From: Pseudomonadales bacterium
Lineage (GTDB): Bacteria > Pseudomonadota > Gammaproteobacteria > Pseudomonadales > Pseudohongiellaceae
NCBI GenBank assembly: GCA_022822865.1
Contig: JAJDYJ010000006.1
Span: 1 to 53,483 of the forward strand
Reading direction: 5' to 3'
Length of the DNA: 53,483 bases
The notes under the pieces are model-generated. The model saw nothing but the letters and a program-made list of their open reading frames with translations. It was not told the DNA's origin and made no database searches. Position 1 is the first letter of the stretch. Each line of letters begins with the position of its first letter. Below are positions 16,629-24,990 of this stretch, piece after piece. The position numbers and the translations under genes are program-made.

Positions 16629-18796
16629 CACAGCCAACCCGAATCGGCCTTGAGCCACTGGAAACCATCGGCAACGATACCCCTCGCATCGACGCGGTCG
16701 AACGCGTTACCGGCGCGGCGCAATTCACCCGGGACGTCAAATTGCCCGGTATGGTTTATGCGCGGGTGCTGCGCAGCCCGCATCCTCATGCTCGCATCGT
16801 CTCCATCGATGTTTCCGCCGCCATGTCCTTGCCCGGCGTGCTCGACGTGATCACCCACGAGACCAGCCCCATAGTCTGGGGTTCGGGTTGCGTCTCCGGC
16901 GGGCGGCAGTACAACGACCCGATCAAGGACGCGACCATTCACCGGCGCTATATCTTCAACAATCCGGTGCGTTGCGTGGGCGATTCGGTCGCGGCGGTGG
17001 CCGCCACCGACCGCAATATCGCCGAGGCGGCGCTGGACTTGATCGAAGTCGAATACGAGGAACTGCCGTTCGTGCTCGAACCCGAGGAAGCGCTGGCGGA
17101 TGACGCGCCACGCATCTGGCCTGAAGGAAACATGTGCCCGGACACACGCAACCGGTTCGAGCCGATGACTTCGCGCATCGGCGACGTGGAAGCGGGATTC
17201 GCCGAAGCGGATCGGATTTTCGAACAACGCTATGAGACCGGTTTCGTACACAACGCCCAGATGGAGCCGCGTTGCGCGCTGGCGACCTGGGAAGGCGACA
17301 AGCTGACCTTGTACACGCCGTCCCAGGGGATTTCCAATTGCCGCCACGATACCGCCCGCGATCTCGGCCTGCAGGATCACCAGGTGCGCATCATCGCCCA
17401 ATACATGGGCGGCGGCTTCGGCAACAAGAACCAGAACCAGGACGCCGACCTGATCGCGGCCGAACTGTCGCGCCGCGTGGATCGTCCAGTGATGCTCGAA
17501 TACACTCGCCGCGATGACTGGCTCGGCGTGCACGGCCGCTGGCCCACGGTGCAGGAATACCGCGTGGGCGTGAAGGATGACGGCACGGTAACCGCCATGC
17601 AGATGCGCGGCTATAGCGGCATGGGGCCTTATCGCAAGAATTCCGGCGGCATCTCGGGCATGGACTACTACGCCTGTCCCAACCGATTGCGGGAGATCTA
17701 TCCGGTCTATACCAATCGCACGACCTCAGGCAATTTCCGCGCTCCGTCCGACCCGCATGGCGTCTATGGCGTCGAGTCGATCATGGACGACATCGCCTAC
17801 GAAATGGGCATCGACCCGGTGGATTTCGCGCTCAGGAACATGCGCCGGCCCACCGAGGAAATGCAGTTCACCAACTATTCGCTGGAAGAGGTCATCACCA
17901 CCGGCGCCGAGCAATTCGACTGGCAGGCCCGGCGGCGGGTCCAGCCCGGCTCGGACGAAGGTCCGCTCAAGCGCGGCGCCGGCTTTTCCTTCATGATGTT
18001 CCGCGCCGGCCTCGGCACGAGCAGCGCCGTGGTGCGGGTCGATTCGCAAGGACAATACACCTTGTATGTCGGCGTGACCGACATCGGCCCCGGCGCCAAG
18101 ACCACCATGGGCATGATCGCCGCGGAGGCCCTCGGCGTGCCGCTGTCCCGTGTCGAAGTGGTCTGGGGCGATACCGACCGGACGCCGTATTCGGTGGGCG
18201 AATCCGGCAGCCGCACGACGATCATGACCGGCTACGCCGTGGTCCAGGCCGCCGAGAATCTGAAGCAGCAAATTGCCGATCGCGGCATGCCGGACGGGGC
18301 GGACGTACTGATCGGCACGGCGACGCCGGTGCCGAACACCGACGGGCTGATCCGCCAATGCTTCGCCGCCCACTTCGTCGAAGTGGAAGTCGATACCAGT
18401 ATGGGCACGACGCGAGTACTGAAATACACCGCGGTGCACGAATCCGGCCGCATCATCAATCCGACCACGGCCAGGGACCAGATTCGCGGCGCGGCGATCC
18501 AGGGCATCGGCCAGGCGCTGCACGAGGATCTGCTCTACGATCCGCGCAACGGCCAGCCGCTCAGTCCGGGCTACTACCGCGGGCGGCATCTGACGCACCT
18601 GGATATCCCCGACATCGACGTGACCTTCATCGAGACCGACGACGGTTATGGGCCTTTCGGCGCCAAGACCGCCGGCGAGTCCGGCATCATCCTCGCGCCG
18701 GCGGCGGTCGCCAACGCGGTGGCGAACGCCACTGGCCGGCGCATGCGATCCTTGCCGATCACGCGGGACAAGATTCTGCAGGAGGTGTCGGCATGA
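16625..18796 (+). CDS. Molybdenum hydroxylase, molybdopterin-binding subunit (PaoC-like)
   Basis: A 723-residue catalytic subunit, close to the length of E. coli PaoC. Molybdopterin-binding segments include MGGGFGNKNQNQDADLIA and GNFRAPSDPHGVYGVES, and the catalytic Glu is E685 in FGAKTAGESGI. It has no export signal of its own, so it would travel with the Tat-bearing small subunit. The start at 16625 overlaps the upstream stop (ATGA), and its own stop overlaps the FAD-subunit start, so all three subunits are translationally coupled. The gene order is FeS-Mo-FAD, whereas E. coli pao is FeS-FAD-Mo. A dedicated cytosine-dinucleotide insertion chaperone (PaoD type) is not in the window. Confidence 0.92.
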   Translation: MTQPTRIGLEPLETIGNDTPRIDAVERVTGAAQFTRDVKLPGMVYARVLRSPHPHARIVSIDVSAAMSLPGVLDVITHETSPIVWGSGCVSGGRQYNDPIKDATIHRRYIFNNPVRCVGDSVAAVAATDRNIAEAALDLIEVEYEELPFVLEPEEALADDAPRIWPEGNMCPDTRNRFEPMTSRIGDVEAGFAEADRIFEQRYETGFVHNAQMEPRCALATWEGDKLTLYTPSQGISNCRHDTARDLGLQDHQVRIIAQYMGGGFGNKNQNQDADLIAAELSRRVDRPVMLEYTRRDDWLGVHGRWPTVQEYRVGVKDDGTVTAMQMRGYSGMGPYRKNSGGISGMDYYACPNRLREIYPVYTNRTTSGNFRAPSDPHGVYGVESIMDDIAYEMGIDPVDFALRNMRRPTEEMQFTNYSLEEVITTGAEQFDWQARRRVQPGSDEGPLKRGAGFSFMMFRAGLGTSSAVVRVDSQGQYTLYVGVTDIGPGAKTTMGMIAAEALGVPLSRVEVVWGDTDRTPYSVGESGSRTTIMTGYAVVQAAENLKQQIADRGMPDGADVLIGTATPVPNTDGLIRQCFAAHFVEVEVDTSMGTTRVLKYTAVHESGRIINPTTARDQIRGAAIQGIGQALHEDLLYDPRNGQPLSPGYYRGRHLTHLDIPDIDVTFIETDDGYGPFGAKTAGESGIILAPAAVANAVANATGRRMRSLPITRDKILQEVSA

Positions 18797-19779
18797 GAGC
18801 GCTGAGCAATCACGACGCAAGCAGTATCTCCGATGCGGTCCAGGCCGCGGCCCGGGCGCGGGCCGGAGGTCGAATCCCTGCTTTCTCCGGCGGCGGCACG
18901 GACCTGCTGCAGCAAGTCAAGGATGGAACCGATCCGGCGAATGTCATCATCAATCTCCGCACCGTGGACGAGGCGCGCGAGATAGAGGAAGGCGCCGGCG
19001 GAATTTCCATCGGCGGGCTGGCCACGTTGGCCCAGGTGATGGACGATGCTGCCGTGCGCGCCCGTTTGCCGGCGCTGGCCCAGGCCGCCGAAAGCGTGGG
19101 TACGCCGCAGATCCGCAACGTGGCCACCGTCGCCGGCAACATGACCCAGCGCCCCTGGTGCTGGTACTACCGCAACGGCTTCCATTGTTTCAAATCGGGC
19201 GGCGACGAGTGCTTTTCGGTAAACGGCGAAAACGGCCAGCACGCCATTTTCGGCGGCGGACCCAGCTTCATCGTGCATCCGTCCGACGTCGCTCCCGCGC
19301 TCGTGGCTTTCAAAGCGGTGTTCCAGCTCGCGGGCCCGGACGGCGAACGGGAAGTTCCGGCGGCGGAGTTCTTCGTGCTGCCCAGGATCGATCCGGTCAA
19401 CGAGAATGTCCTCGGCGAGTCGGAAATGCTCGCGCGAATCCTCGTGCCTTCGCCTGCCGAAAATACCGTGAGCAGCTACCACAAGGTCATGGATCGTGCG
19501 GCCTGGACCCATGCCGAAATCGGCGTGGCCACGGTAATCCAGCGCGACGGCAATGCCGTGACGGACGCCCGCGTGGTGCTTTCGGGCGTGGCGCCGATTC
19601 CCTGGCGGCTGCGCGCGGTCGAGGAATTCCTCACCGGCAGGCAGATCACCGCCGAAGTGGCGCAAGAGGCCGGCGAGATGTCGATTGGGGACGCCCAGCC
19701 ATTGGCGAAAAACCGCCACAAGTTGCCCATGACCAGCGCCGCCGTGGAACGCTCGATCATAGCGCTGGCCGCGGGCTGA
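18793..19779 (+). CDS. Molybdenum hydroxylase FAD-binding subunit (PaoB-like)
   Basis: A 328-residue FAD subunit of the CO-dehydrogenase medium-chain type. The FAD-binding segments are FSGGGTDLLQQVKDG and ATVAGNMTQRP. PaoB and the 4-hydroxybenzoyl-CoA reductase beta subunit carry an extra [4Fe-4S] cluster in a loop here. In this protein three of the four Cys are present (C123, C132, C140), while the fourth position is S158 in GGGPSFIVHPSD. The codon is AGC, one base from TGC, so the cluster may be absent, altered or Ser-ligated. It ends the coupled three-gene operon; a small gene follows after 28 bp. Confidence 0.88.
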   Translation: MRALSNHDASSISDAVQAAARARAGGRIPAFSGGGTDLLQQVKDGTDPANVIINLRTVDEAREIEEGAGGISIGGLATLAQVMDDAAVRARLPALAQAAESVGTPQIRNVATVAGNMTQRPWCWYYRNGFHCFKSGGDECFSVNGENGQHAIFGGGPSFIVHPSDVAPALVAFKAVFQLAGPDGEREVPAAEFFVLPRIDPVNENVLGESEMLARILVPSPAENTVSSYHKVMDRAAWTHAEIGVATVIQRDGNAVTDARVVLSGVAPIPWRLRAVEEFLTGRQITAEVAQEAGEMSIGDAQPLAKNRHKLPMTSAAVERSIIALAAG

Positions 19780-19807
19780 ACGCGGCGGGGCAGGAGCGAG
19801 AACCGCA

Positions 19808-20179
19808 ATGAAACGCAGGGATTTCCTGTTCCTCACCCATGCGGGAGACGATTGCGTGCGTCTGTCCTGCGAGCAACTGTACATGCATTACCGCGATCTG
19901 ACACGGGTGGAATCTCATGGCGCCGATGCGTCGAGTGAACACGCCGAGTGGTGGGCGGGCGAGCCCGAATCCGAGCTTGCGCTGGAGTCGCCGGAGTCGT
20001 TTTTTCGCCGCCTCGGCGAAGCGTTGCATGGCAAGCGCAGGCTCGAACTGGCCGACAAGGAATGGCTCGGCGATGCCGGATTGCGGCGGCAAATCGAACA
20101 GTTATTGAACGCGTTTCGCGCGGCCGGCGGCGAAGTAGTATTTGAGCCACGATTGGAAACCACAGAGGAAGCCCTGTAG
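19808..20179 (+). CDS. Hypothetical protein downstream of the molybdenum hydroxylase
   Basis: A 123-residue protein rich in Glu and Arg with no signal peptide, membrane segment or motif I recognise. The N-terminus MKRRDFLFLTHAGDDCVRLSCEQLYMHY precedes an acidic middle and a C-terminal part (WLGDAGLRRQIEQLLNAFRAAGGEVVFEP) that looks helical. Its position 28 bp after the FAD subunit in the same direction suggests cotranscription and a possible accessory role, which is inference only. AGGAG lies 11 bases before the ATG. The TAG stop is the first part of a perfect 20-bp palindrome. Confidence 0.6.
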   Translation: MKRRDFLFLTHAGDDCVRLSCEQLYMHYRDLTRVESHGADASSEHAEWWAGEPESELALESPESFFRRLGEALHGKRRLELADKEWLGDAGLRRQIEQLLNAFRAAGGEVVFEPRLETTEEAL

Positions 20180-20199
20180 GGGCGAGGCATGCCTCGCCC
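20176..20199. repeat. GTAG plus perfect 20-bp palindrome (REP-like) forming a gene's stop codon
   Basis: GTAG (20176-20179) is followed directly by GGGCGAGGCATGCCTCGCCC (20180-20199), a perfect palindrome. The TAG is the stop codon of the gene at 19808. A GTAG tetranucleotide at the foot of a GC-rich palindrome is the hallmark of REP elements mobilised by RAYT transposases. It may also act as a weak transcription barrier. Confidence 0.6.
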
Positions 20200-20236
20200 G
20201 GCCGGCGCCACAGACGGTAATTGCGGAGACCTTGAC

Positions 20237-20587
20237 ATGAGAAGATCCAGAAGACTGCCGGCGCTTTTCGCATGCGGCCTGCTCCTGTTCGCGGGTTGCG
20301 GCCCGCAACAATCCGGCGTCGGCCCCGCACCTGACACGGATCAGGAATTGGCGGGCCGCGTGCAGGCGGCGCTGGAGTCCGCAAGCGATTTGCCGCGGGA
20401 ATTGTCGGTCGAGGTAACCGATGGCGTGGTCCTGATCTCCGGCGCGCTCGCCTGCGAGGATTGCGGCGGCAACCGCACGCCCGGCAACATCGGAACGATC
20501 CAGCAATCTCTCGGAACCGTCGTGCGCGCCGTCCCCGGCGTCACGGAAGTGCGGTTCCAGCTCGATTACTCCAACGAACGCGACTGA
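20237..20587 (+). CDS. BON-domain lipoprotein
   Basis: A 116-residue probable lipoprotein. The signal sequence ends in LLFAGC with the lipid-attached Cys at residue 21. The mature part resembles a BON domain, with QELAGRVQAALESAS, then LSVEVTDGVVLISGAL and a final VRAVPGVTEVRFQLDY. BON domains bind phospholipid and occur in periplasmic proteins such as OsmY. An unusual insert, ACEDCGGNRTPGN, with a Cys-x-x-Cys, breaks the domain after the second strand. Its stop codon directly abuts the stop codon of the convergent sulfatase gene. Confidence 0.75.
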   Translation: MRRSRRLPALFACGLLLFAGCGPQQSGVGPAPDTDQELAGRVQAALESASDLPRELSVEVTDGVVLISGALACEDCGGNRTPGNIGTIQQSLGTVVRAVPGVTEVRFQLDYSNERD

Positions 20588-22216
20588 CTACAGATCGCTC
20601 GGCAGCAGGATTCCCAGCTTCACCCGTTCTTCCCGCCAGAGCTCGATCATGCGCTCGTACTGATCGGGTATCTCTTCCTTCAGGTTTCTCGTCTCGCCTG
20701 GGTCGGCGATCACATCGTAAAGTTCGAATGCCGATTCGTCGAACAGGCTGCGCGAGTGGACGATCTTCCACCTGCCCTGGCGCAAATATGCCTGTCCGAC
20801 ATGGAAAAACGTCGTCACGTAATCTTCGTCGTGCACGCGGTCGCTGGCGCCTGAGAGCAGCGGCAGCATGCTCTCGCCGAGCATGGGCTGGATCGAGCCG
20901 CCTTCCGGGTAGACTCCGTTCGCGGCTTCGATCAAGGTCGGCGCGATGTCCATGACGGTAACGTAGCTGCGATCTATCGCGTCGGCACGACTCACTCCGG
21001 CTCCGGCCACGATCAGGGGTGAGACGATGCCGCCTTGCAGGGCGTAGGTCTTCACTCCGCGAAAAGGCGCTGAGTTCGCTTCCGCCCAGGCCGGCCCGAG
21101 CGAAACCCAGGACGTGGCGGCGCCCATGTTTTCGTAGGCGTTGTCATAGTTCGCCCTGACGAAAGGGGCGCGAGGGCCGCCGGCGTAGAAATCCTCGTTG
21201 GCCGCGCCATTGTCTGACAGGAAGAAAATCAGCGTGTCTTCGTATAGCGCCTCGTCCTTCAGATATTGCAACAGCCTGCCCACGTGGAAATCCAGGTTTT
21301 CGACCAGGGCGGCGTACAACTCCATCTTGCGCGCCTCGCGCCGCTTTTCCGCGTCGCCCAACTCGGTCCAGGGAGTGATTTCCGGATTGCGGGGCGGCAA
21401 CTCCGCCTCGCGGGAAACGATGCCGGCGTCCTGCAATTCGCGGAATCGCCGTTCCCGCAAGGCGTCGTAGCCCTCGTCGAACCGGCCCGCGTAGCGGTCG
21501 AGCCAGTCGTCTGGCACTTGCAGGGGCGCGTGTGGCGCCGTATAGGAGGCGACCGCGAAAAAGGGCTCGCCATCCTCCCGGCCGGTTTCGATGAACTCGA
21601 TCAATTCATCGGTGAAAAGCTGCGAGGAATAGGCGCCGTCGGGCCAGGCGGCGAGTTCTCCGTTTTGCGTATACAACGTCCCGCCTTCGACATAGCCGAT
21701 GCCGTTGAAATGATTCGCGGTGCCATGCATGACGGCGAAAGTTCGCTCGAAGCCCTTCGCATGGGGGCGATGTTCGGGCGCATCGCCGAGATGCCATTTG
21801 CCGGCGAACCAGGTGTGGTAACCCGCCTCCCGCAGCACCTGGGAAACCGGCGCCACGCGGTCGGACAAATGGGCCTCATAACCCGGAATTCCCATCTCGA
21901 ACGAAAGCAGGGGCAAGATGTATTGCCGTCCCATTCCCGCAACGTGATTGTTATTGCCGGAGTAAAGCATCGCGCGGGTGGGGGCGCATTGGGGCGCGGT
22001 ATGGAAATGCGTGAATCGTATGCCTTCGGCGGCGAGTCGATCGATATTGGGCGTACGAATGTCGCTGCCGAACACACCGAGGTCCGCGTAACCCATATCG
22101 TCGGCGATGATCAGCAGGATATTCGGCCTTTGCTCTTCCGCGGCCAGACTCCAGGCCGGCAACATCAGCATCAGTCCGCAGAGAATTTCGAAAATGGATT
22201 TTCTTGCCGAAGTCAT
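20588..22216 (-). CDS. Arylsulfatase-type sulfatase (family S1), exported
   Basis: A 542-residue sulfatase. A signal peptide (LCGLMLMLPAWSLA) is followed by the metal-binding NILLIIADDMGYADLG (D39, D40) and the active-site motif C77-A-P-T-R, in which the Cys would become formylglycine. The maturation enzyme is not encoded in the window. The substrate, whether a sulfated polysaccharide or a small ester, cannot be deduced; there are no linked carbohydrate genes. The ATG at 22216 starts the signal peptide; the frame is open for 16 more codons. It is convergent with the BON lipoprotein and lies 57 bp after pobA on the same strand. Confidence 0.88.
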   Translation of the reverse strand: MTSARKSIFEILCGLMLMLPAWSLAAEEQRPNILLIIADDMGYADLGVFGSDIRTPNIDRLAAEGIRFTHFHTAPQCAPTRAMLYSGNNNHVAGMGRQYILPLLSFEMGIPGYEAHLSDRVAPVSQVLREAGYHTWFAGKWHLGDAPEHRPHAKGFERTFAVMHGTANHFNGIGYVEGGTLYTQNGELAAWPDGAYSSQLFTDELIEFIETGREDGEPFFAVASYTAPHAPLQVPDDWLDRYAGRFDEGYDALRERRFRELQDAGIVSREAELPPRNPEITPWTELGDAEKRREARKMELYAALVENLDFHVGRLLQYLKDEALYEDTLIFFLSDNGAANEDFYAGGPRAPFVRANYDNAYENMGAATSWVSLGPAWAEANSAPFRGVKTYALQGGIVSPLIVAGAGVSRADAIDRSYVTVMDIAPTLIEAANGVYPEGGSIQPMLGESMLPLLSGASDRVHDEDYVTTFFHVGQAYLRQGRWKIVHSRSLFDESAFELYDVIADPGETRNLKEEIPDQYERMIELWREERVKLGILLPSDL

Positions 22217-22273
22217 GCGGGCGCTCCTGTTTCTCAGAGCCAAGGCTACTCGTTTCCTGTCCAATTCGCGAAG

Positions 22274-23446
22274 TCAGAACGCGAAACCGACATAATTTTC
22301 CGCCAGCGCCGCCGACGCGGCTGGCGATTTTCTCAGATATTCCAGTTCGGCGAGTTGCAGCCGCCGTTCGAACTCGCTTTGCCCCGGAAATTTGTGCAAT
22401 AGCGAAGTCATGTGCCAGGAAAAGTGTACGCGCCGCCAGACCTGGCGCAGGCAATTCTCCGGATATGCGTTCAATAGATCTTCCGAGCCGTTTTCGTACC
22501 GTTCCGCAAGCGCCCGGCTCAGCATGTCGACATCGGATATCGCCAGATTCATGCCCTTGGCGCCGGTCGGCGGCACGATATGGGCGGCGTCGCCGGCCAG
22601 CAACAGGCGCCCGTACCGCATGGTCTCGCAGACGAAACTGCGCATCGGCGTAATGCTCTTTTCGAGAATCCCGCCTTCGCCCAGCGTCCAGCCGGGCAGC
22701 ATTTCGAGCCGCTTGTGCAAGGCTTCCCAGATTCGCTCGTCCGGCCAGTCTTCGATGCGGTCTTGCGGCGGGCATTGGATATAGTTCCGCGAAACCGCCG
22801 GCGAGCGCATGCTATGCAGCGCAAAGCCGTCCGGGCTGTTCGCGTAGATGAGTTCTCCGGACGAGGGCGGGGCGTCGACGAGGATTCCCAGCCAGGCGAA
22901 AGGGTAGGTCCGGTCGAAACAGGTAACAGCCTCCGCCGGAATCGATTCGCGGCTGACGCCATGAAAGCCGTCACAGCCGGCGATGAAATCGCAGTCGAGG
23001 CGGCGGTCCTCGTCGCCGGACCTGAATCTGATGCAGGGATTCTCGCTCAACGGCTCGCAAACTCTGACTTCATCGACATTGAACAGCAGCCTTCCGTTGG
23101 CGGCGAGACGCGCGGCAATGAGGTCCTTGATCACTTCCTGCTGGCCGTAGACGGTGATTCCCTTGCCGCCGGTCAACTCGTCGAAATCGATGCGATGCGA
23201 TCGCGCGCCGAATCGGATCTCGATGCCGTGATGCTGCAAACCTTCCCGCAGCAGACGCTCGCCGAGCCCGAATTCGGCCAGCAGATTAACCGTGCCCTGT
23301 TCGAGCACACCGGCGCGAACCCGGCTCTCGACATACGTCCTGTCGCGCTTTTCCAGCACGACCGAATCGATTCCACGCAGATGCAGGATATGGGAGAGCA
23401 GCAGCCCGGCGGGGCCGGCGCCGATGATTCCTACTTGCGTCCGCAT
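22274..23446 (-). CDS. pobA: 4-hydroxybenzoate 3-monooxygenase
   Basis: A 390-residue flavoprotein hydroxylase converting 4-hydroxybenzoate to protocatechuate with NADPH and oxygen. FAD-binding motifs are IIGAGPAGLLLS at the N-terminus, the DG motif in GCDGFHGVSR and GDAAHIVPPTGAKGMNLA. The segment SRVRAGVLEQGTVNLL is a PobA signature and the length matches the usual 394. The start is the ATG at 23446 just before the nucleotide-binding strand. It is divergent from pcaHG, whose product acts on protocatechuate, with only 74 bp between, so a shared control region is likely; no pobR or pcaQ regulator gene is nearby. Confidence 0.93.
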   Translation of the reverse strand: MRTQVGIIGAGPAGLLLSHILHLRGIDSVVLEKRDRTYVESRVRAGVLEQGTVNLLAEFGLGERLLREGLQHHGIEIRFGARSHRIDFDELTGGKGITVYGQQEVIKDLIAARLAANGRLLFNVDEVRVCEPLSENPCIRFRSGDEDRRLDCDFIAGCDGFHGVSRESIPAEAVTCFDRTYPFAWLGILVDAPPSSGELIYANSPDGFALHSMRSPAVSRNYIQCPPQDRIEDWPDERIWEALHKRLEMLPGWTLGEGGILEKSITPMRSFVCETMRYGRLLLAGDAAHIVPPTGAKGMNLAISDVDMLSRALAERYENGSEDLLNAYPENCLRQVWRRVHFSWHMTSLLHKFPGQSEFERRLQLAELEYLRKSPAASAALAENYVGFAF

Positions 23447-23520
23447 TCTGGCGCTCCGGGTTTTGCCTGCGGTAATGAAACTTGTATCCTGCCAGTTTAC
23501 ACACGCCGTGAGAATTTCGG

Positions 23521-24252
23521 ATGTCGGGGAAAAGACTGTCGGCGCACCCTGCATACACGTATCCCGATTACAAGTCGTCGGCTTTGCGTGGGCCGGGCAG
23601 GGAGCCGGTCGATCTGGGCGAACCCGGTGCGAAGCAATCGTCCGGTGCGGGCCTGGAGTCCCGGGCCTCGCTCGCCGGCCGCTTCAAGGCCGGCGAACTC
23701 GATCATGACCTGACCCGCAGCGCGCGGCGGGGAGGCGAGCCGCTGGGGGAGCGAATCGCGGTGTCGGGCCGCGTGCTCGACGAACGCGGCAATCCGGTTC
23801 GAGGCGCGCTCATCGAAGTCTGGCAAGCGAATGCCGCGGGCCGGTATCGGCACAAGGCGGACGATCATGACGCGCCGGTCGATCCGAACTTTCACGGCGC
23901 GGGAAGATGCGTCACCGACGGCGAAGGCCGTTACCGTTTCCTGACGATTCAGCCCGGCGCCTATCCCTGGCAAAACCATCACAACGCCTGGCGGCCGCGG
24001 CATATTCATTTTTCCGTAATCGGCGACTCTCCAATCAGCAGGCTGGTCACGCAGATGTATTTCCCGGGCGATCCACTGCTCGATCTCGATCCGATCTTCC
24101 AGGCGGTTCCGGCGGCGGCCCGCGGCCGCCTGATCGCGCATTTCGATCTTGGTCTGACACAGCCCGAATTCGCGCTCGGATATCACTTCGACATTGTCGT
24201 GGCCGGATCCGGCGCCACGCCGCGGGACGATCACGGGAGCAGCGCAAAATGA
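23521..24252 (+). CDS. pcaH: Protocatechuate 3,4-dioxygenase beta subunit
   Basis: A 243-residue beta subunit, the one carrying the catalytic non-haem Fe(III). The family segment RGALIEVWQANAAGRYRHK contains one Tyr ligand, and AYPWQNHHNAWRPRHIHFS provides the second Tyr and the two His ligands. The N-terminal Pro/Tyr-rich extension (HPAYTYPDYKSSALR) is usual. With the alpha subunit it cleaves protocatechuate to 3-carboxy-cis,cis-muconate. The stop overlaps the pcaG start by four bases. The later beta-ketoadipate genes (pcaB, pcaC, pcaD) are not in the window. Confidence 0.93.
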   Translation: MSGKRLSAHPAYTYPDYKSSALRGPGREPVDLGEPGAKQSSGAGLESRASLAGRFKAGELDHDLTRSARRGGEPLGERIAVSGRVLDERGNPVRGALIEVWQANAAGRYRHKADDHDAPVDPNFHGAGRCVTDGEGRYRFLTIQPGAYPWQNHHNAWRPRHIHFSVIGDSPISRLVTQMYFPGDPLLDLDPIFQAVPAAARGRLIAHFDLGLTQPEFALGYHFDIVVAGSGATPRDDHGSSAK

Positions 24253-24818
24253 GCAATGAGACTGGCCTGCCGCTGACGCCGTCCCAGACAGTCGGGCCGT
24301 ATTTCACGCTGGGATTGACTCCCACCGGGCATGAAGCCGGCTTCGGCCCGCTGATCACGAACGAAATCCGCGGAGAAGGCGAGCCGATCACGATCCACGG
24401 CAAGGTTTTCGACGGGGCGGGCAAGCCGGTGAATGACGCCATGCTCGAGATCGTCCAGGCCGACGGCGACGGCCGCCTCGATACACCGGGATTCATCGGT
24501 TTCGCCCGCGCCGGAACCGGCGAAGCTGCCGACAACTCCTACACCTTCAAGACGGTCAAGCCCGGGCCGCTCCGTAGCGGCGAAGCCCCCCATATCTGCA
24601 TGATCGTCTTCATGCGCGGCATGCTGCTGCACGCTTATACGCGAATCTATTTCGCGGATGAGGCCGCCAATTCGAATGATCCCGTCTTCAGCCGCCTGCC
24701 GGAAGACCGCCGCGAAACCTTGCTCGCCCGGCGCGCGGAAACCGCCGGTGGAGCCTCCTACGAGTTCGACGTACACATGCAAGGCGACCGCGAAACGATT
24801 TTTTTCCGCCATCTGTAA
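24249..24818 (+). CDS. pcaG: Protocatechuate 3,4-dioxygenase alpha subunit
   Basis: A 189-residue alpha subunit, recognised by PLTPSQTVGPYFTLGL, the strand HGKVFDGAGKPVNDAMLEIVQADGDG and the C-terminal FDVHMQGDRETIFFRHL. It lacks the metal ligands, as expected, and pairs with PcaH in the (alpha-beta-Fe) oligomer. The start overlaps the pcaH stop (ATGA). A longer frame upstream lies antisense-free inside pcaH but in another frame and is not the family start. The sequence after its stop is abruptly AT-rich. Confidence 0.92.
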   Translation: MSNETGLPLTPSQTVGPYFTLGLTPTGHEAGFGPLITNEIRGEGEPITIHGKVFDGAGKPVNDAMLEIVQADGDGRLDTPGFIGFARAGTGEAADNSYTFKTVKPGPLRSGEAPHICMIVFMRGMLLHAYTRIYFADEAANSNDPVFSRLPEDRRETLLARRAETAGGASYEFDVHMQGDRETIFFRHL

Positions 24819-24827
24819 GATTTGAAA

Positions 24828-24867
24828 TTTAGAACTTAACTATCGAAATATCGAAATAAGTTCTAAA
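24828..24867. promoter_or_regulatory. Candidate hipBA operator 1 (inverted repeat, 18-bp spacer)
   Basis: TTTAGAACTTA (24828-24838) and TAAGTTCTAAA (24857-24867) are perfect 11-bp inverted arms around an 18-bp AT-rich spacer. The inner half-site (ACTTA/TAAGT) and spacer length are the same as in the second inverted repeat 112 bp downstream. It lies in the AT-rich stretch between pcaG and hipB. Confidence 0.6.
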
Positions 24868-24940
24868 AATCGAACACTATAGATTCTGATTCGAAAGCCA
24901 GTCATATTCTCGTTTACTTGCTTCTTATAAAGTATTATTA

Positions 24941-24978
24941 TTCGTACTTAAATCGGAAAATATAGAAATAAGTACGAA
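24941..24978. promoter_or_regulatory. Candidate hipBA operator 2 (inverted repeat, 18-bp spacer)
   Basis: TTCGTACTTA (24941-24950) and TAAGTACGAA (24969-24978) are perfect 10-bp arms around an 18-bp spacer. The site ends 12 bases before the hipB ATG, where bound HipB would block transcription or initiation. A TATTAT at 24933-24938 could be the -10 box it controls. Confidence 0.6.
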
Positions 24979-24990
24979 ATAACGCATACT

